From Pogonophryne albipinna (lineage: Eukaryota > Chordata > Actinopteri > Perciformes > Artedidraconidae), in contig CM053258.1 in assembly GCA_028583405.1 (NCBI GenBank), positions 848,563-912,562 of the forward strand: DNA of 64,000 nt. The letters run 5' to 3'. Position 1 is the first letter of the stretch. Every line of letters begins with the position of its first letter. The notes under the pieces are model-generated. The model was given only the letters and a program-made list of their open reading frames with translations. It was not told where the DNA came from and did no database searches. Both the position numbers and the translations under genes were made by a program. This document shows positions 10,140 through 22,364 of the stretch, piece by piece.

Positions 10140-11205
10140 ATGTTGTGCTGATTATATGTCAGGGTTGGGCTCAATAATTCAGCTCATTTTAAAGTGCTTT
10201 TCCAGATTTTTCCACATTATGTTCTGGTTGTGAACTCTTTAATGAAGAAATTGTAGTTTTAAGTTTTCCCTACAACGTGCTCACATGGTTCATATATAAA
10301 ACTGACAGCTTTTCGGACACGTCTTAACATCTATTTCTCCACGTAAACCAGCATACAGGCGAAGTGAGGCCTTGTCATCAGCCTGAGAAAATTGGATTAG
10401 ACTGAATAACAATCTCATCCCATAAATCGTTATGAATGAATGTCTTGGTAGGATAATCACGCAGACAATTTCACAAGATGTCCTCGCGTCACAAAGCTAA
10501 TTTCATCAGCTGCGAGCATCAAACGGTTTCTGCTCTCCACGGTAACAGAATGAATTCTCCAAAACCAAATTCACAATGATCACGATGCCCTTGAGTAAAA
10601 CATTTTCTCCCCAGCTGCTGCCTACAGAGGACACTTAGGATGTGTGTAAAATGTGAAAAGCGGAGTGAATACAAATTAAGCTGTTGCTGAATGTGAGCAT
10701 GCATGCTATGCATACCAAAGAAACCTGCAGCTGACTGAGTGCTGTTTGCCTCTGGGGAAATTATTTGTGTTTCATAATGTCAACAAATCCCCTCAGAAGA
10801 ACAACAAATATAAAATAATGAATGTAACACACACACAATGTAGTTTATTTCAACGCAATTAAAACCCTGTCCTGCTGCCAAAAATACTCACTGGGGCACC
10901 AAATATGGATTAATCCGCCGCTGAAAATAGTCCCGTTTGTTTGATTACAATTTACAGACACTTGTTAATTACGATACTACTAAAATAACTTTAAAAAATA
11001 ATTAAACCATATACTTGTATACATTGTTTTAATGCGTTTTGTTTAATATTATTTAAAAAGAACAAAACTTGCTCTGAACCCACAACGAATACATTTTGCA
11101 GACTTGGTATGTTTTTCTGATGTAATGCAAGTTTGAATTGATATAAAGGGACATGTTTTTGAGGAATCTAACACTAGTTGAATCTTTTTTGTTTCCTCCC
11201 CGCAG
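10140..11205. other. Non-coding stretch before the exon, nothing recognised
   Basis: Moderately AT-rich, without an obvious repeat or splice-bounded frame. Probably intronic if the exon at 11206 is real. Confidence 0.35.
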
Positions 11206-11337
11206 GTCCAGACCTCAGAGAAGCTGATGCAGTACCTGATCACGCTGGGGAAGAGCCGCATGTCCAAATCCTTTCTCCTCCGTCAACTCCTTTCTCAAAT
11301 CAGCGCCCTGGCTGATCGGCTCTGGCTGTCCTTCGAG
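11206..11337 (+). CDS. Candidate internal exon of an unidentified cellular gene (44 codons)
   Basis: A pyrimidine-rich tract ending CTCCCCGCAG (to 11205) precedes exactly 132 bp of open frame, followed by a GTAAAC donor from 11338. The exon is phase 0 at both ends and encodes a peptide starting VQTSEKLMQYLITLGKSR and ending ALADRLWLSFE, rich in leucine and probably helical. Its GC content and codon use stand out from the AT-rich surroundings. I do not recognise the protein. Other exons of the same gene are not confidently placed here; the exon-like pieces at 3086, 24697 and 28795 are possible but unproven. This is the best cellular coding candidate in the window. Confidence 0.55.
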
Positions 11338-11485
11338 GTAAACGCCACACCTGCTTCTTCTTATATTTACTTAGAATCTCCCTGGTTCCCTCCACCCAAA
11401 GCCAGTGGGATTTCTCCATGTGATTTTGTATTATTGCAGTAAATAATCTGTGTGAAACAAACGTTTATGATATTTACACGTTTAG

Positions 11486-11542
11486 TTCAGCAGGATAATC
11501 TCCACATATTAACACCACTTCATGATTTCTGAAGTAAAAAGG
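11486..11542 (+). repeat. Remnant matching the YqaJ-gene leader, next to array 2
   Basis: Contains TTCAGCAGGATAATCTCCAC, matching 5334-5353 with one or two differences, and runs directly into the first 72-bp monomer. The YqaJ-like locus has the same order without an array. Confidence 0.55.
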
Positions 11543-12995
11543 TAATGTTGGGCTATAAAGGAACTACAGCACGGTCACATGACTTCACGTCACCACCGCT
11601 AAGCTAAAGGCGGCTAATGTTGGGCTATAAAGGAACTACAGCACGGTCACATGACTTCACGTCACCACCGCTAAGCTAAAGGCGGCTAATGTTGGGCTAT
11701 AAAGGAACTACAGCACGGTCACATGACTTCACGTCACCACTGCTAAGCTAAAGGTGGCTAATGTTGTGCTATAAAGGAACTGCAGCACAGTCACATGACT
11801 TCACGTCACCACCGCTAAGCTAAAGGTGGCTAATGTTGGGCTATAAAGGAACTACAGACGGTCACATGACTTCACGTCACCACCGCTAAGCTAAAGGCGG
11901 CTAATGTTGGGCTATAAAGGAACTACAGCACGGTCACATGACTTCACGTCACCACCGCTAAGCTAAAGGTGGCTAATGTTGGGCTATAAAGGAACTACAG
12001 CACGGTCACATGACTTCACGTCACCACCGCTAAGCTAAAGGCGGCTAATGTTGGGCTATAAAGGAACTACAGCACGGTCACATGACTTCACGTCACCACC
12101 GCTAAGCTAAAGGCGGCTAATGTTGGGCTATAAAGGAACTACAGCACGGTCACATGACTTCACGTCACCACTGCTAAGCTAAAGGTGGCTAATGTTGGGC
12201 TATAAAGGAACTGCAGCACGGTCACATGACTTCACGTCACCACCGCTAAGCTAAAGGTGGCTAATGTTGGGCTATAAAGGAACTACAGCACGGTCACATG
12301 ACTTCACGTCACCACCGCTAAGCTAAAGGCGGCTAATGTTGGGCTATAAAGGAACTACAGCACGGTCACATGACTTCACGTCACCACCGCTAAGCTAAAG
12401 GTGGCTAATGTTGGGCTATAAAGGAACTACAGCACGGTCACATGACTTCACGTCACCACCTCTAAGCTAAAGGAGGCTAATGTTGGGCTATAAAGGAACT
12501 ACAGCACGGTCACATGACTTCACGATACCACCGCTAAGCTAAAGGTGGCTAATGTTGGGCTATAAAGGAACTACAGCACGGTCACATGACTTCACCTCAC
12601 CACCGCTAAGCTAAAGGTGGCTAATGTTGGGCTATAAAGGAACTACAGCACGGTCACATGACTTCACGTCACCACCGCTAAGCTAAAGGCGGCTAATGTT
12701 GGGCTATAAAGGAACTACAGCACGGTCACATGACTTCACGTCACCACCGCTAAGCTAAAGGTGGCTAATGTTGGGCTATAAAGGAACTACAGCACGGTCA
12801 CATGACTTCACGTCACCACCGCTAAGCTAAAGGAGGCTAATGTTGGGCTATAAAGGAACTACAGCACGGTCACATGACTTCACGATACCACCGCTAAGCT
12901 AAAGGTGGCTAATGTTGGGCTATAAAGGAACTACAGCACGGTCACATGACTTCACGATACCACCGCTAAGCTAAAGGTGGCTAATGTTGGGTATT
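11543..12995 (+). repeat. 72-bp minisatellite, array 2 (about 20 copies)
   Basis: Tandem units with GGCTATAAAGGAACTACAGC, CGGTCACATGACTTCACG and CACCACCGCTAAGCTAAAGG. The period is exactly 72 bp at the start (GGCTATAA at 11551, 11623, 11695). Variants include AAGGCGG/AAGGTGG/AAGGAGG and CACGATACCA near the right end. Orientation is opposite to array 1 and the same as array 3. Confidence 0.95.
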
Positions 12996-14955
12996 TCAGG
13001 GTTTTAGGACTCATTCCTGCTACTCTATTGGCAAAGCAGTGTTTACAGTTCATATCAAACCTCACTGAGGTCATAACTCCCTCTCAGTAGCTTTTTCTCT
13101 CTTCATTTCTCCCCCACAGTCTCCCTTTTTCCTTTCATACTCTATTTTATTTAACCTTTTTAGTTCTATGGCAGCCGGCCTTTGTGCGTTTGCCTTATTG
13201 AAAGGTTTCCACAGCCACTTTTGTACCAACAAAATCAATCCGTCGCCCACCATGTTCCCCTTGTATTCAAACGTTTGTCAGTAGCTTCAAATGCCGGGCG
13301 CCGCCTGTCGTTTCTCCAACTCGGTTCAGATTTAACCAGCAAGTTTGACCAGCCTGTGAATTGAGAGCTCAGTGCCACGGTCGGGGGTCTTTGGAAATAA
13401 AGAGGTGTAAAATACAAAGAGGATACGGGTGATTTTCCTCTCATGCTGAGCCTCCCTCCCAGCAGGGGTTCTCACAACACACATCCCTCAAAACGATGAG
13501 AACACAAAGCCTCACATTTCTCCATCAAATACTGATTTTAGATTAGTCCGAACACAAGTCGTGTTTTATACATTCCTTTAGAGATAGATGTGAAAACCTG
13601 GACACATATGTGACCTGCTCCATCGAAATCAGTCGCATTGACCCGAAGACACATTTTGAGTTGTATACACTGCTGGAAAGAGGAGATTCCTAGCTTTCTA
13701 ATGATATCAGGATTGTTTTTGTTCTCCAAATATTAAGCTAAATATGTCACATTATATAATGACTGTCACGAGTCATCATTTTGAGAAAAAGGCCTTCAAA
13801 GTTTCCTCTTCTCTGGAATCCATCGATCTGATTGGTTATTAGAAAATGATCAAAATACTACGGAGGGAAGATATTTTCGTTTGGATTACTGGTCTGGGGG
13901 AAGCTCGCGCACGTGTGTGTGTATGTGTGTAATTTTGCGTTTGTGTGTGTTGTGTTTGTTTCCCGGGGAAAACCATCACGAGAAACACCGGCTGTTGTTG
14001 TGCCTGCTGTGACGTCAAGTTACTCCGTTCTCCGCTTGTAATTATGCCGAAGCTTCAAAGTTGTATTTATCTTCTGAATTTGCCGAAACAAGTTTAATAT
14101 TCTGAAAGCCAAGACTTTGTTTATTTGAAATCAGATGAAAACAAACTGTAACGGACCCTGCCGTGTTATCTATGATTACTATACTCTTACATTCATAATG
14201 TCAGCGGAGGGAGGGGGGGCGGCGTGCGGAACAGCCGAGTGGAGGGAGAGCTTCTTCCCTTCACACGCTTCAAACATGTATTTATCGTGTGATTTTGGAA
14301 ATAAAAGTTTCATATTCTGAAATACTTGTTTTTTACGCAAATCCACGTTTATTTTGAAACGAGCCGTTGAGACTTCCGACTGATTTCGATAGAGCGGGTC
14401 ACAATATGTTATTGCTCTGCTTCTGCTTCCACCAGAGGCAGGGGTTTTTGTCGAAAGATATAAAATGAGGGCAATACTTTAGTGGAAAGGTGGAAACGTT
14501 ATTTTTATAGAATAAACCCGTTTTCTTTTAGTTAAAGGACTCCGCTGATCTTGTATATTGTATAAAGCTTTATTTGCATGTGATGGTTTTCCTACTGGGT
14601 TACGCTAAGGTAATGATTTGGCACATTTTTCATTTTATTGGGAGAATTTCAAGTTATGATTGGCCTGGCAACTATGAATCTGATCTGGCAACACAAGGCG
14701 TTGAAATTAAATACCCATTACCGCCACAATGGCTCCAACCAACATACGGCTGGTTTGCAACACATCTGGGTTTAGATATCGTTTGCAGTGTTGGAGAAAC
14801 AACATCTATTGTTTGGCACATTGTCCGCCAGGAGAGCAACAGGAGGGAACTTCAACAGCAAGGGGACAAAGTGGTGGCAGCCTTTGGACGTCACGTTGTT
14901 GTTTACGTCACATTGTTGTTAAACGGCCCAAAGTAAAGAGGGCTTTGAAATGTAC
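12996..14955. other. Non-coding stretch, no convincing gene
   Basis: Mixed sequence with a short GT-rich tract near 13912-13950. The open frames of 60-120 codons lack splice context or recognisable domains. The stretch at about 14600-14940 (with GGCACATT repeated at both ends) looks like part of an unidentified interspersed element. Confidence 0.35.
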
Positions 14956-14959
14956 TTAA

Positions 14960-15690
14960 GGTCCCATGTCATGCTTTTCCGGTTCTTACCCGTCCCCTTG
15001 TGTTATGAAGGTTTTTCTGCATGTAAACGGTGTGCAGAGTCGAAACCCTCAAAGTACACCCTGTAGCGAGTAAAACTCTAACACAGAAAATACCTCCCCA
15101 AAACGCCTCGTTGGAGATACGTCATTGTCCATTGTTTACTTCCTGGGTATCGTGACGTAGGAATGGCCAGTAGCCACGCCCAGAGCTACGACGCAATACG
15201 GTCATGCGTTACCCGGAACCAAATGGACCAATCCGTGGAGCCGTTACGTTACGTCCGCGGAGCCGTTACATTAAGCCCCCGCTGATTGGTCCAAATTGAC
15301 CAATCCACGGACTTCCTCACACACTCAGTGCAGCTCTGCTGATCTCTCCTCCCTGGCTGCAGGCTGATAACAGACAGTTGGGATCGCGGCGACATTCTCT
15401 CTGCAGACCCATTCTCACAGCCTTTATCAACCTTTTTCTTACTCAATATCAAGCCACACTTATTGTGTTTACTTCGGCTGTGACTTTGTGTGCTCAGGGT
15501 GAGTTTGGCTGTGTTTCGCTAAACAAGGAAACAACACCTCCACGGAGCTTAGCGCGATTCACAACGTCCCGACCAATCAGTGCACACTGTGCTCACAGGG
15601 AGGGGGGGGGCTGGAGCTACAACGAGCTGTTAAAGGCAGACAGTGAAATTCAGTGAATACACGTAGTTTACAGAGATGCTGAATTTACTG
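14960..15690 (-). mobile_element. TTAA-type TIR element (GGTCCCATGTCATG family), one end lost
   Basis: TTAA at 14956-14959 is followed by GGTCCCATGTCATGC and then sequence collinear with the complete relative at 52938-53689 in reverse: CCCCTTGTGTTATGAAGG, TTTTTCTGCATGTAAACGG, CCTGTAGCGAGTAAAACTCT. Similarity continues to about 15690 (ACAGAGATGCTGA), where the last ~90 bp and the second TIR are missing. Confidence 0.7.
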
Positions 15691-16504
15691 AATTACTGAA
15701 TTTTGCAATGCTTTTTCACCTAAAACTAAATTGTACATTAAACACATCATGGTAACATTTTAATTTACCTTTGCCTGAAGCTAAATCTTACTGAATGGAG
15801 CCTGAATGCACCACAATGCTAACCGATAACAGCCAATAGGTAGCATGTAGAACATAAACTAACTCTCCTACTGCCTACTAAAACATTTTTCGAACTATTC
15901 TCGATATAAAATAAGGAACATTTACCTTTTGGAAAGTTGCTTCTACAGCTAACATCTTAAATCTAACGTAAACTGTTAGGGATTAATTTGCCCTCATGTC
16001 CTCTTTGACCCTCTGACACAGATACTCCAGCCTTGAGCAGCCGCTATCTCCCTGAAGGAGGGGCTGCCAGCAAGTTGTTGTTGTTACCAGTTTGTGACCG
16101 GGCAACTCTCGGTCAGAGATAGTTGTTGTTGTGGGACAACTGGAACACATCCTTCTCGGGGTGTAGGTGACCCCGAGCCATAAGCGACAACAAATGTGAT
16201 TCAGTGTCCTCAGCTGTTTAGTCTATCTATTGAAGGATGTTGAGTGAGCTGCGAGCACCAGAGCCTCGCAGCGGCGAAACTGAGGCTCCGTGGTAAACTG
16301 TGGTAACATGAAGAGCCGTTTGGGAGCTGAAACAGCCGGCGCTTTAAGAGAGCCGAGCCAAATGATCCGGCTCACTAACGTAAAAAGACAGTATCTATAA
16401 GGGACGGCTCCAGTCAAAACAACTTTTTTTCCTCTCCTCCATGAGCATTAGCATATTTTAGGTACGGCCCTCAAGGTAATTTATAAACACACACAAAAAA
16501 GAGA
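15691..16504. other. Non-coding stretch, nothing firmly recognised
   Basis: Contains a GAGCCGTTT/GGCTC-rich patch at 16310-16375 reminiscent of hAT-type DNA, but no boundaries could be set. Confidence 0.3.
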
Positions 16505-16508
16505 AAAT

Positions 16509-16800
16509 GTAAGATAAGATGAACCTTTATTAATCCCCGAGGGGAAATTCGGTTGTACAAAGCAGCAACAGGGTACGCGTGAAAAAACAGGACAGCAAAG
16601 ATTCACACAGATCAATACAATCAAAAATAAATAAAATCAAGAAAAAATTAAAATGATAATAATAATAAAAGACTATAAAATAGGAGATGAGTAAAAATAA
16701 GAGTAAAATAACTGTAAAATAACTGTCAGCATATGTACATATTTGGTCATCTAAGTTATAAAGTACGGAATAAGTTAAAGTGACAAGTGAAAATGGACAT
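16509..16800 (-). mobile_element. Rex1-like LINE 3' end (minus strand)
   Basis: Read on the minus strand, the element ends GAATTTCCCCTCGGGGATTA, ATAAAGGTTCATCTTATCTTA, the conserved 3' terminus of a widespread teleost LINE tail that I associate with Rex1-like elements. A Y/I/L-rich 3' UTR-like stretch lies upstream. Only the 3' end is present, as expected for 5'-truncated retrotransposition. The 5' limit is approximate. Confidence 0.55.
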
Positions 16801-17699
16801 CTGTACACATAAGAAATCTAGACCGCAAAAAAAAAGCGAGTGCCTGTTTTTCCTGGCCAAGGTCAGGGTCCTTGAACACAACACGTGTCATCACGTGGTA
16901 TATGTCTCGACTGACAGGGGTGCAGTTCTGACGGAGAGCACCAGAACGCGGCTCCGGCTCTTCAGATAAGGAGCCGTACACATGCTGCAGTTCCTGCGTG
17001 GCTGTGTCTTTAGTTGAAAGCCCAGTGGCGATCTGTTCATCTGTCATCCTGATCATACAGTCAATAACTTTGTTGTTATTAGCATCTGGTTAGCTAGCTA
17101 TGCTAACAAATATAAAAAGCTTTTTCTACAACCAGTGAGGTAAAGGCACATCTTTATATGATCATTATAGTTATTAAAAAACAAGAGAATAAAGTAAACG
17201 GGTATAAAATACAATATGACAGTAAAAAAAGTAGTTATTAATAAACAAGAATACAGTTTGAAAGGAGAGTGATTTGTAAAATATCCATAAAGAAAAAGAA
17301 ATCTGCTTCCAGTTCTGTTTCATATCGTGTTGAGAGATGTTTCCATAGATCTCCTCATGTTGCTCTCAAAGTGCACCAGATTGATTCTTTCAACTTCAAT
17401 GTTTAAAACACATCTTCCCGGGGTGCATGCCCCCGGACCCCCTAGAGGAGGTTAGGTCCCCCCCCCCCCCCCACTTAAATCATGTCCACATGGATAGGAA
17501 ACTAAATACATTTGCATCCATATCTTTCTGTTTGGGTGGTCATGCCACACCGTGCACGTGCATGCATGTCACATCGTGCACGTGCATGCATGCGCGAGTC
17601 ATGGTGAGATATCTGGATTCAGAAGTTGCTTTTTCTTTGCACAGAATGAAAGAAAGTCCAAATGAATGGGCTGTGATTTTAGTTTTTTTAAGCAGAGGT
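16801..17699. other. Non-coding stretch; possible DNA-transposon remnant
   Basis: A minus-strand frame of 93 codons ends at 16775 and starts at 17056 (MIRMTDEQIATGLSTKDTAT), not recognised. A CCCCGG-rich palindromic patch at 17417-17445 and a C run at 17458-17472 follow. CATGCATGTCACATCGTGCACG-like words are locally repeated near 17550-17595. Confidence 0.3.
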
Positions 17700-17860
17700 C
17701 AATAATTTGTACGGCCCTCGGAGGATGTTGCAGAAATTGAAATGGCCCTTGAGAGGAACAAGGTTCCCCACCCCTGATCCTTTTAAACACGAGTATCTGT
17801 ACTTCTACTTGAGTAAAGGATGTGTGTACTTTTGCCATCTCTGCTAGCATGGCTTGAAAG
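17700..17860 (-). repeat. hAT-like edge abutting an AAGTAC interspersed repeat
   Basis: On the minus strand CAGGGGTGGGGAACCTTG (end at about 17777) is a typical hAT/Charlie-like terminus followed by GGCCATTTCAATTTC. Immediately beyond it, 17778-17850 is the inverse of the AAGTACACACATCC / AAGTAGAAGTACAGATAC repeat also present at 24770-24925. The other end of the hAT-like element was not found. Confidence 0.45.
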
Positions 17861-18366
17861 TCATGATTATGTAAAATAGATTCTTCACGCACTGTCAGAT
17901 TCGGACTGAAGCTTTAACCTTTTTCTAGCCGTTACTCGTGTACATTTCTCTCCACTCCCGTCTGAATTCTCCCGAGGCTGAGAAAAGGGACGGGGAGATT
18001 TGCTTTTGAAGCTTCGTTGTTTGAAGCCTCTGGACTGGATCTTATTTGCTTGTAGCTCGACGCCTGCAGCTCTTTACGGTTCATTCTTTCGGGGCCAGAG
18101 GCTCTCGGGACAGCTGTGTGCCTCCCATTATGCAAAACACACCATAGAGGAGACCACAGCTATATATTCCCATGAGCTTTTTATGCACTTAGCTCACGCT
18201 GTTATTCAGAGTGAATGATAATGAGATCGACCTTCAGTTTTCTGAATCAACTCCTAGTCGGTGCGTGAGAGTTTGTAGTGACAGAGGGAAGAAGTTAATG
18301 GTAACCAAAATACTCCTGGTATTGAAAAGGTAGGGTGGAAGTAAAGAGGAAGAAAGTGAAAAGGCA
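17861..18366. other. Non-coding stretch, nothing recognised
   Basis: Unique-looking sequence between the AAGTAC repeat and the 57-bp array. The short frames at 17932-18218 have no splice context or domain. Confidence 0.35.
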
Positions 18367-18410
18367 CATAAAAGCACAAATCCTGCAGGTTCATTAGCTT
18401 TTAAATGAGA
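18367..18410 (+). repeat. Array-flanking motif repeated at 36003-36043
   Basis: ATAAAAGCACAAATCC, TGCAGGTTCATTAGC, TTTTAAAT just left of the first 57-bp array is nearly identical to 36003-36043, which lies 2.1 kb left of the second array. A degraded version (TGCAGGTACATTAGCTTTAA) follows the second array at 42748. Confidence 0.7.
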
Positions 18411-21292
18411 CTACTACATACTGATCTACACCTGAACATCAGCAGGAGAGAACTCTTTAAAGTAGAGACACTACATACTGATCTACACCTGAACATCAGC
18501 AGGAGAGAACTCTTTAAAGTAGAGACACTACATACTGATCTACACCTGAACATCAGCAGGAGAGAACTCTTTAAAGTAGAGACACTACATACTGATCTAC
18601 ACCTGAACATCAGCAGGAGAGAACTCTTTAAAGTAGAGACACTACATACTGATCTACACCTGAACATCAGCAGGAGAGAACTCTTTAAAGTAGAGACACT
18701 ACATACTGATCTACACCTGAACATCAGCAGGAGAGAACTCTTTAAAGTAGAGACACTACATACTGATCTACACCTGAACATCAGCAGGAGAGGACTCTTT
18801 AAAGTAGATACACTACATACTGGTATACATCTGAACATCAGCAGGAGAGGACTCTTTAAAGTAGAGACACTACATACTGGTATACATCTGAACATCAGCA
18901 GGAGAGAACTCTTTAAAGTAGATACACTACATACTGGTATACATCTGAACATCAGCAGGAGAGAACTCTTTAAAGTAGAGACACTACATACTGATATACA
19001 TCTGAACATCAGCAGGAGAGGACTCTTTAAAGTAGAGACACTACATACTGGTATACATCTGAACATCAGCAGGAGAGAACTCTTTAAAGTAGAGACACTA
19101 CATACTGATATACATCTGAACATCAGCAGGAGAGGACTCTTTAAAGCAGAGACACTACATACTGGTATACATCTGAACATCAGCAGGAGAGGACTCTTTA
19201 AAGCAGAGACACTACATACTGGTATACATCTGAACATCAGCAGGAGAGAACTCTTTAAAGTAGAGACACTACATACTGATATACATCTGAACATCAGCAG
19301 GAGAGGACTCTTTAAAGCAGAGACACTACATACTGGTATACATCTGAACATCAGCAGGAGAGGACTCTTTAAAGCAGAGACACTACATACTGGTATACAT
19401 CTGAACATCAGCAGGAGAGGACTCTTTAAAGTAGAGACAATACATACTAATATACACCTGAACATCAGCAGGAGAGGACTCTTTAAAGTAGAGACACTAC
19501 ATACTGGTATACACCTGAACATCAGCAGGAGAGGACTCTTTAAAGTAGAGACACTACATACTAATATACACCTGAACATCAGCAGGAGAGGACTCTTTAA
19601 AGTAGAGACACTACATACTGGTATACACCTGAACATCAGCAGGAGAGGACTCTTTAAAATAGAGACACTACATACTGGTATACACCTGAACATCAGCAGG
19701 AGAGGACTCTTTAAAGCAGAGACACTACATACTGGTATACATCTGAACATCAGCAGGAGAGGACTCTTAAAAGTAGAGACACTACATACTAATATACACC
19801 TGAACATCAGCAGGAGAGGACTCTTTAAAGTAGAGACACTACATACTGGTATACACCTGAACATCAGCAGGAGAGGACTCTTTAAAGTAGAGACACTACA
19901 TACTGGTATACACCTGAACATCAGCAGGAGAGGACTCTTTAAAGTAGAGACACTACATACTGATATACACCTGAACATCAGCAGGAGAGGACTCTTTAAA
20001 GTAGAGACACTACATACTGATATACACCTGAACATCAGCAGGAGAGGACTCTTTAAAGTGGAGACACTACATACTGATATACACCTGAACATCAGCAGGA
20101 GAGGACTCTTTAAAGTAGAGACACTACATACTGATATACACCTGAACATCAGCAGGAGAGGACTCTTTAAAGTAGAGACACTACATACTGATATACACCT
20201 GAACATCAGCAGGAGAGGACTCTTTAAAGTAGAGACACTACATACTGATATACACCTGAACATCAGCAGGAGAGGACTCTTTAAAGTAGAGACACTACAT
20301 ACTGATATACACCTGAACATCAGCAGGAGAGGACTCTTTAAAGTAGAGACACTACATACTGATATACACCTGAACATCAGCAGGAGAGGACTCTTTAAAG
20401 TAGAGACACTACATACTGATATACACCTGAACATCAGCAGGAGAGGACTCTTTAAAGTAGAGACACTACATACTGATATACACCTGAACATCAGCAGGAG
20501 AGGACTCTTTAAAGTAGAGACACTACATACTGATATACACCTGAACATCAGCAGGAGAGGACTCTTTAAAGTAGAGACACTACATACTGATATACACCTG
20601 AACATCAGCAGGAGAGGACTCTTTAAAGTAGAGACACTAGATACTGATATACACCTGAACACCAGCAGGAGAGGACTCTTTAAAGTAGAGACACTACATA
20701 CTGATATACACCTGAACATCAGCAGGAGAGGACTCTTTAAAGTAGAGACACTACATACTGATATACACCTGAACATCAGCAGGAGAGGACTCTTTAAAGT
20801 AGAGACACTACATACTGATATACACCTGAACATCAGCAGGAGAGGACTCTTTAAAGTAGAGACACTACATACTGATATACACCTGAACATCAGCAGGAGA
20901 GGACTCTTTAAAGTAGAGACACTACATACTGATATACACCTGAACATCAGCAGGAGAGGACTCTTTAAAGTAGAGACACTACATACTGATATACACCTGA
21001 ACATCAGCAGGAGAGGACTCTTTAAAGTAGAGACACTACATACTGATATACACCTGAACATCAGCAGGAGAGGACTCTTTAAAGTAGAGACACTACATAC
21101 TGATATACACCTGAACATCAGCAGGAGAAGACTCTTTAAAGTAGAGACACTACATACTGATATACACCTGAACATCATCAGGAGAGGACTCTTTAAAGTA
21201 GAGACACTACATACTGATATACACCTGAACATCAGCAGGAGAGGACTCTTTAAAGTAGAGACACTACATACTGATATACACCTGAACATCAG
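18411..21292 (+). repeat. 57-bp minisatellite, array A (about 50 copies)
   Basis: Tandem 57-bp units: CTACATACTGATATACACC, TGAACATCAGCAGGAGAGGA, CTCTTTAAAGTAGAGACA. Three zones are visible: six copies with GATCTACACC and AGAGAACTC at the left end, a mixed middle with GGTATACATC, AATATACACC and AAAGCAGAG variants, and a homogeneous right half with GATATACACC and AGAGGACTC. Because 57 is a multiple of 3 and the unit lacks stops in one frame per strand, both strands show frames of more than 950 codons. They have no recognisable start context, domain or constraint and are not called as genes. Confidence 0.97.
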
Positions 21293-21491
21293 CAGAATAT
21301 CATCTATTGTTGCTTATGACATCCTGAGTCGATGAAGATGCCAACATTGAAGTACCTTTCCGATTTTAAAACTGTAATGTTTACCTTTCTTAGTTTGTTT
21401 TTCGTAAACATGAAGCAGACCAGAACTAAAAAGAAACCAATTTCATATTTTCCATTCTGCCAAATTGACCCGACCCACTTGTGTGTCTCTC

Positions 21492-22364
21492 CAGAGTTCC
21501 CGTTAGAATATTTTCTCTCCGGTCAACATGTCCGTTAAAGTTTAAATCTTCCGGACAAAATGAGAAAAGTGCCGGTCAAAGGTCTTTGTTGTTATTTATT
21601 GTGCTTTAAAACAAATTGATATGATTCGATATTAAACAAACTAATTATAGTAGATTAACTATTGAAAAGTGAACAGTAACTTATAATAACACGGAATAAT
21701 AAACTGAGCGCTCTCTCCCTCTCCTGACAGCCCGTCAGTCTCATGCAGCTCGCGGATCAGTAATGAGTGACCCGACAGTAAAACTAAACACATCTATAAC
21801 TAGTTACGGTAGTTTGAGAGGTCATTAAAATAGCTATGTGTGATATTCTAAATAAAGGTTTGAATTCTAACCTGAAGTGTTTTGTCCGCTCACCGCTGAT
21901 CATGCAGAGCTGCGTGTCGACTCGTCAGCAGCAGCTGATCTCTCTCTCCCGTCAGATTAGACTCGCGTTTATGTCCATATCGATCAGATCCAGCTAGTTC
22001 TAGCTAATGATAGGACGACCTGCTTATTAAAAGGCACCTAAACGATAAGTGTCGCGATGCAACCGGGTGAGGCCGCAAAGTATAGCGCAGCATTATGCAT
22101 TTGTTTACATGCCCACCGGAACCCCGAGGCATTACCAACAGATCAACGCACAATCAACCCATCCAGGACATCTCTTTCTCCACATTAAGTGTTAGACATT
22201 AGAATTGACTATTCTTGTCTGTCACATACTCTTTTGTCTGTCACATAAGTGGCGCAACTGAAGCGGTATTACGCTAAGGGGAAATTATTTTGAACGGACA
22301 CTTTGACCGGAGGGATTTAGATTTGCCGGTCTTCAGCGTATTTTACCGGCTAACGGGAACTCTG
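21492..22364. mobile_element. hAT-like non-autonomous element with CAGAGTTCCCGTTAG ends
   Basis: Left end CAGAGTTCCCGTTAG, right end CTAACGGGAACTCTG: perfect 15-bp inverted termini. Repeated CCGGTCAAA words occur near both ends, subterminal motifs typical of hAT. The flanks share only GTCTC, so an 8-bp duplication has decayed or is imperfect. No transposase. A relative is at 36986-38090. Confidence 0.75.

Noticed and set aside
16775..17056. 93-codon minus-strand frame as a gene
   Set aside because: No recognised domain or splice context; it lies in a likely transposon remnant.
18401..21335. Two giant open frames (about 962 and 976 codons) on opposite strands
   Set aside because: Both are forced by a stop-free 57-bp tandem unit; variants change residues freely and there is no domain, splice or start context.
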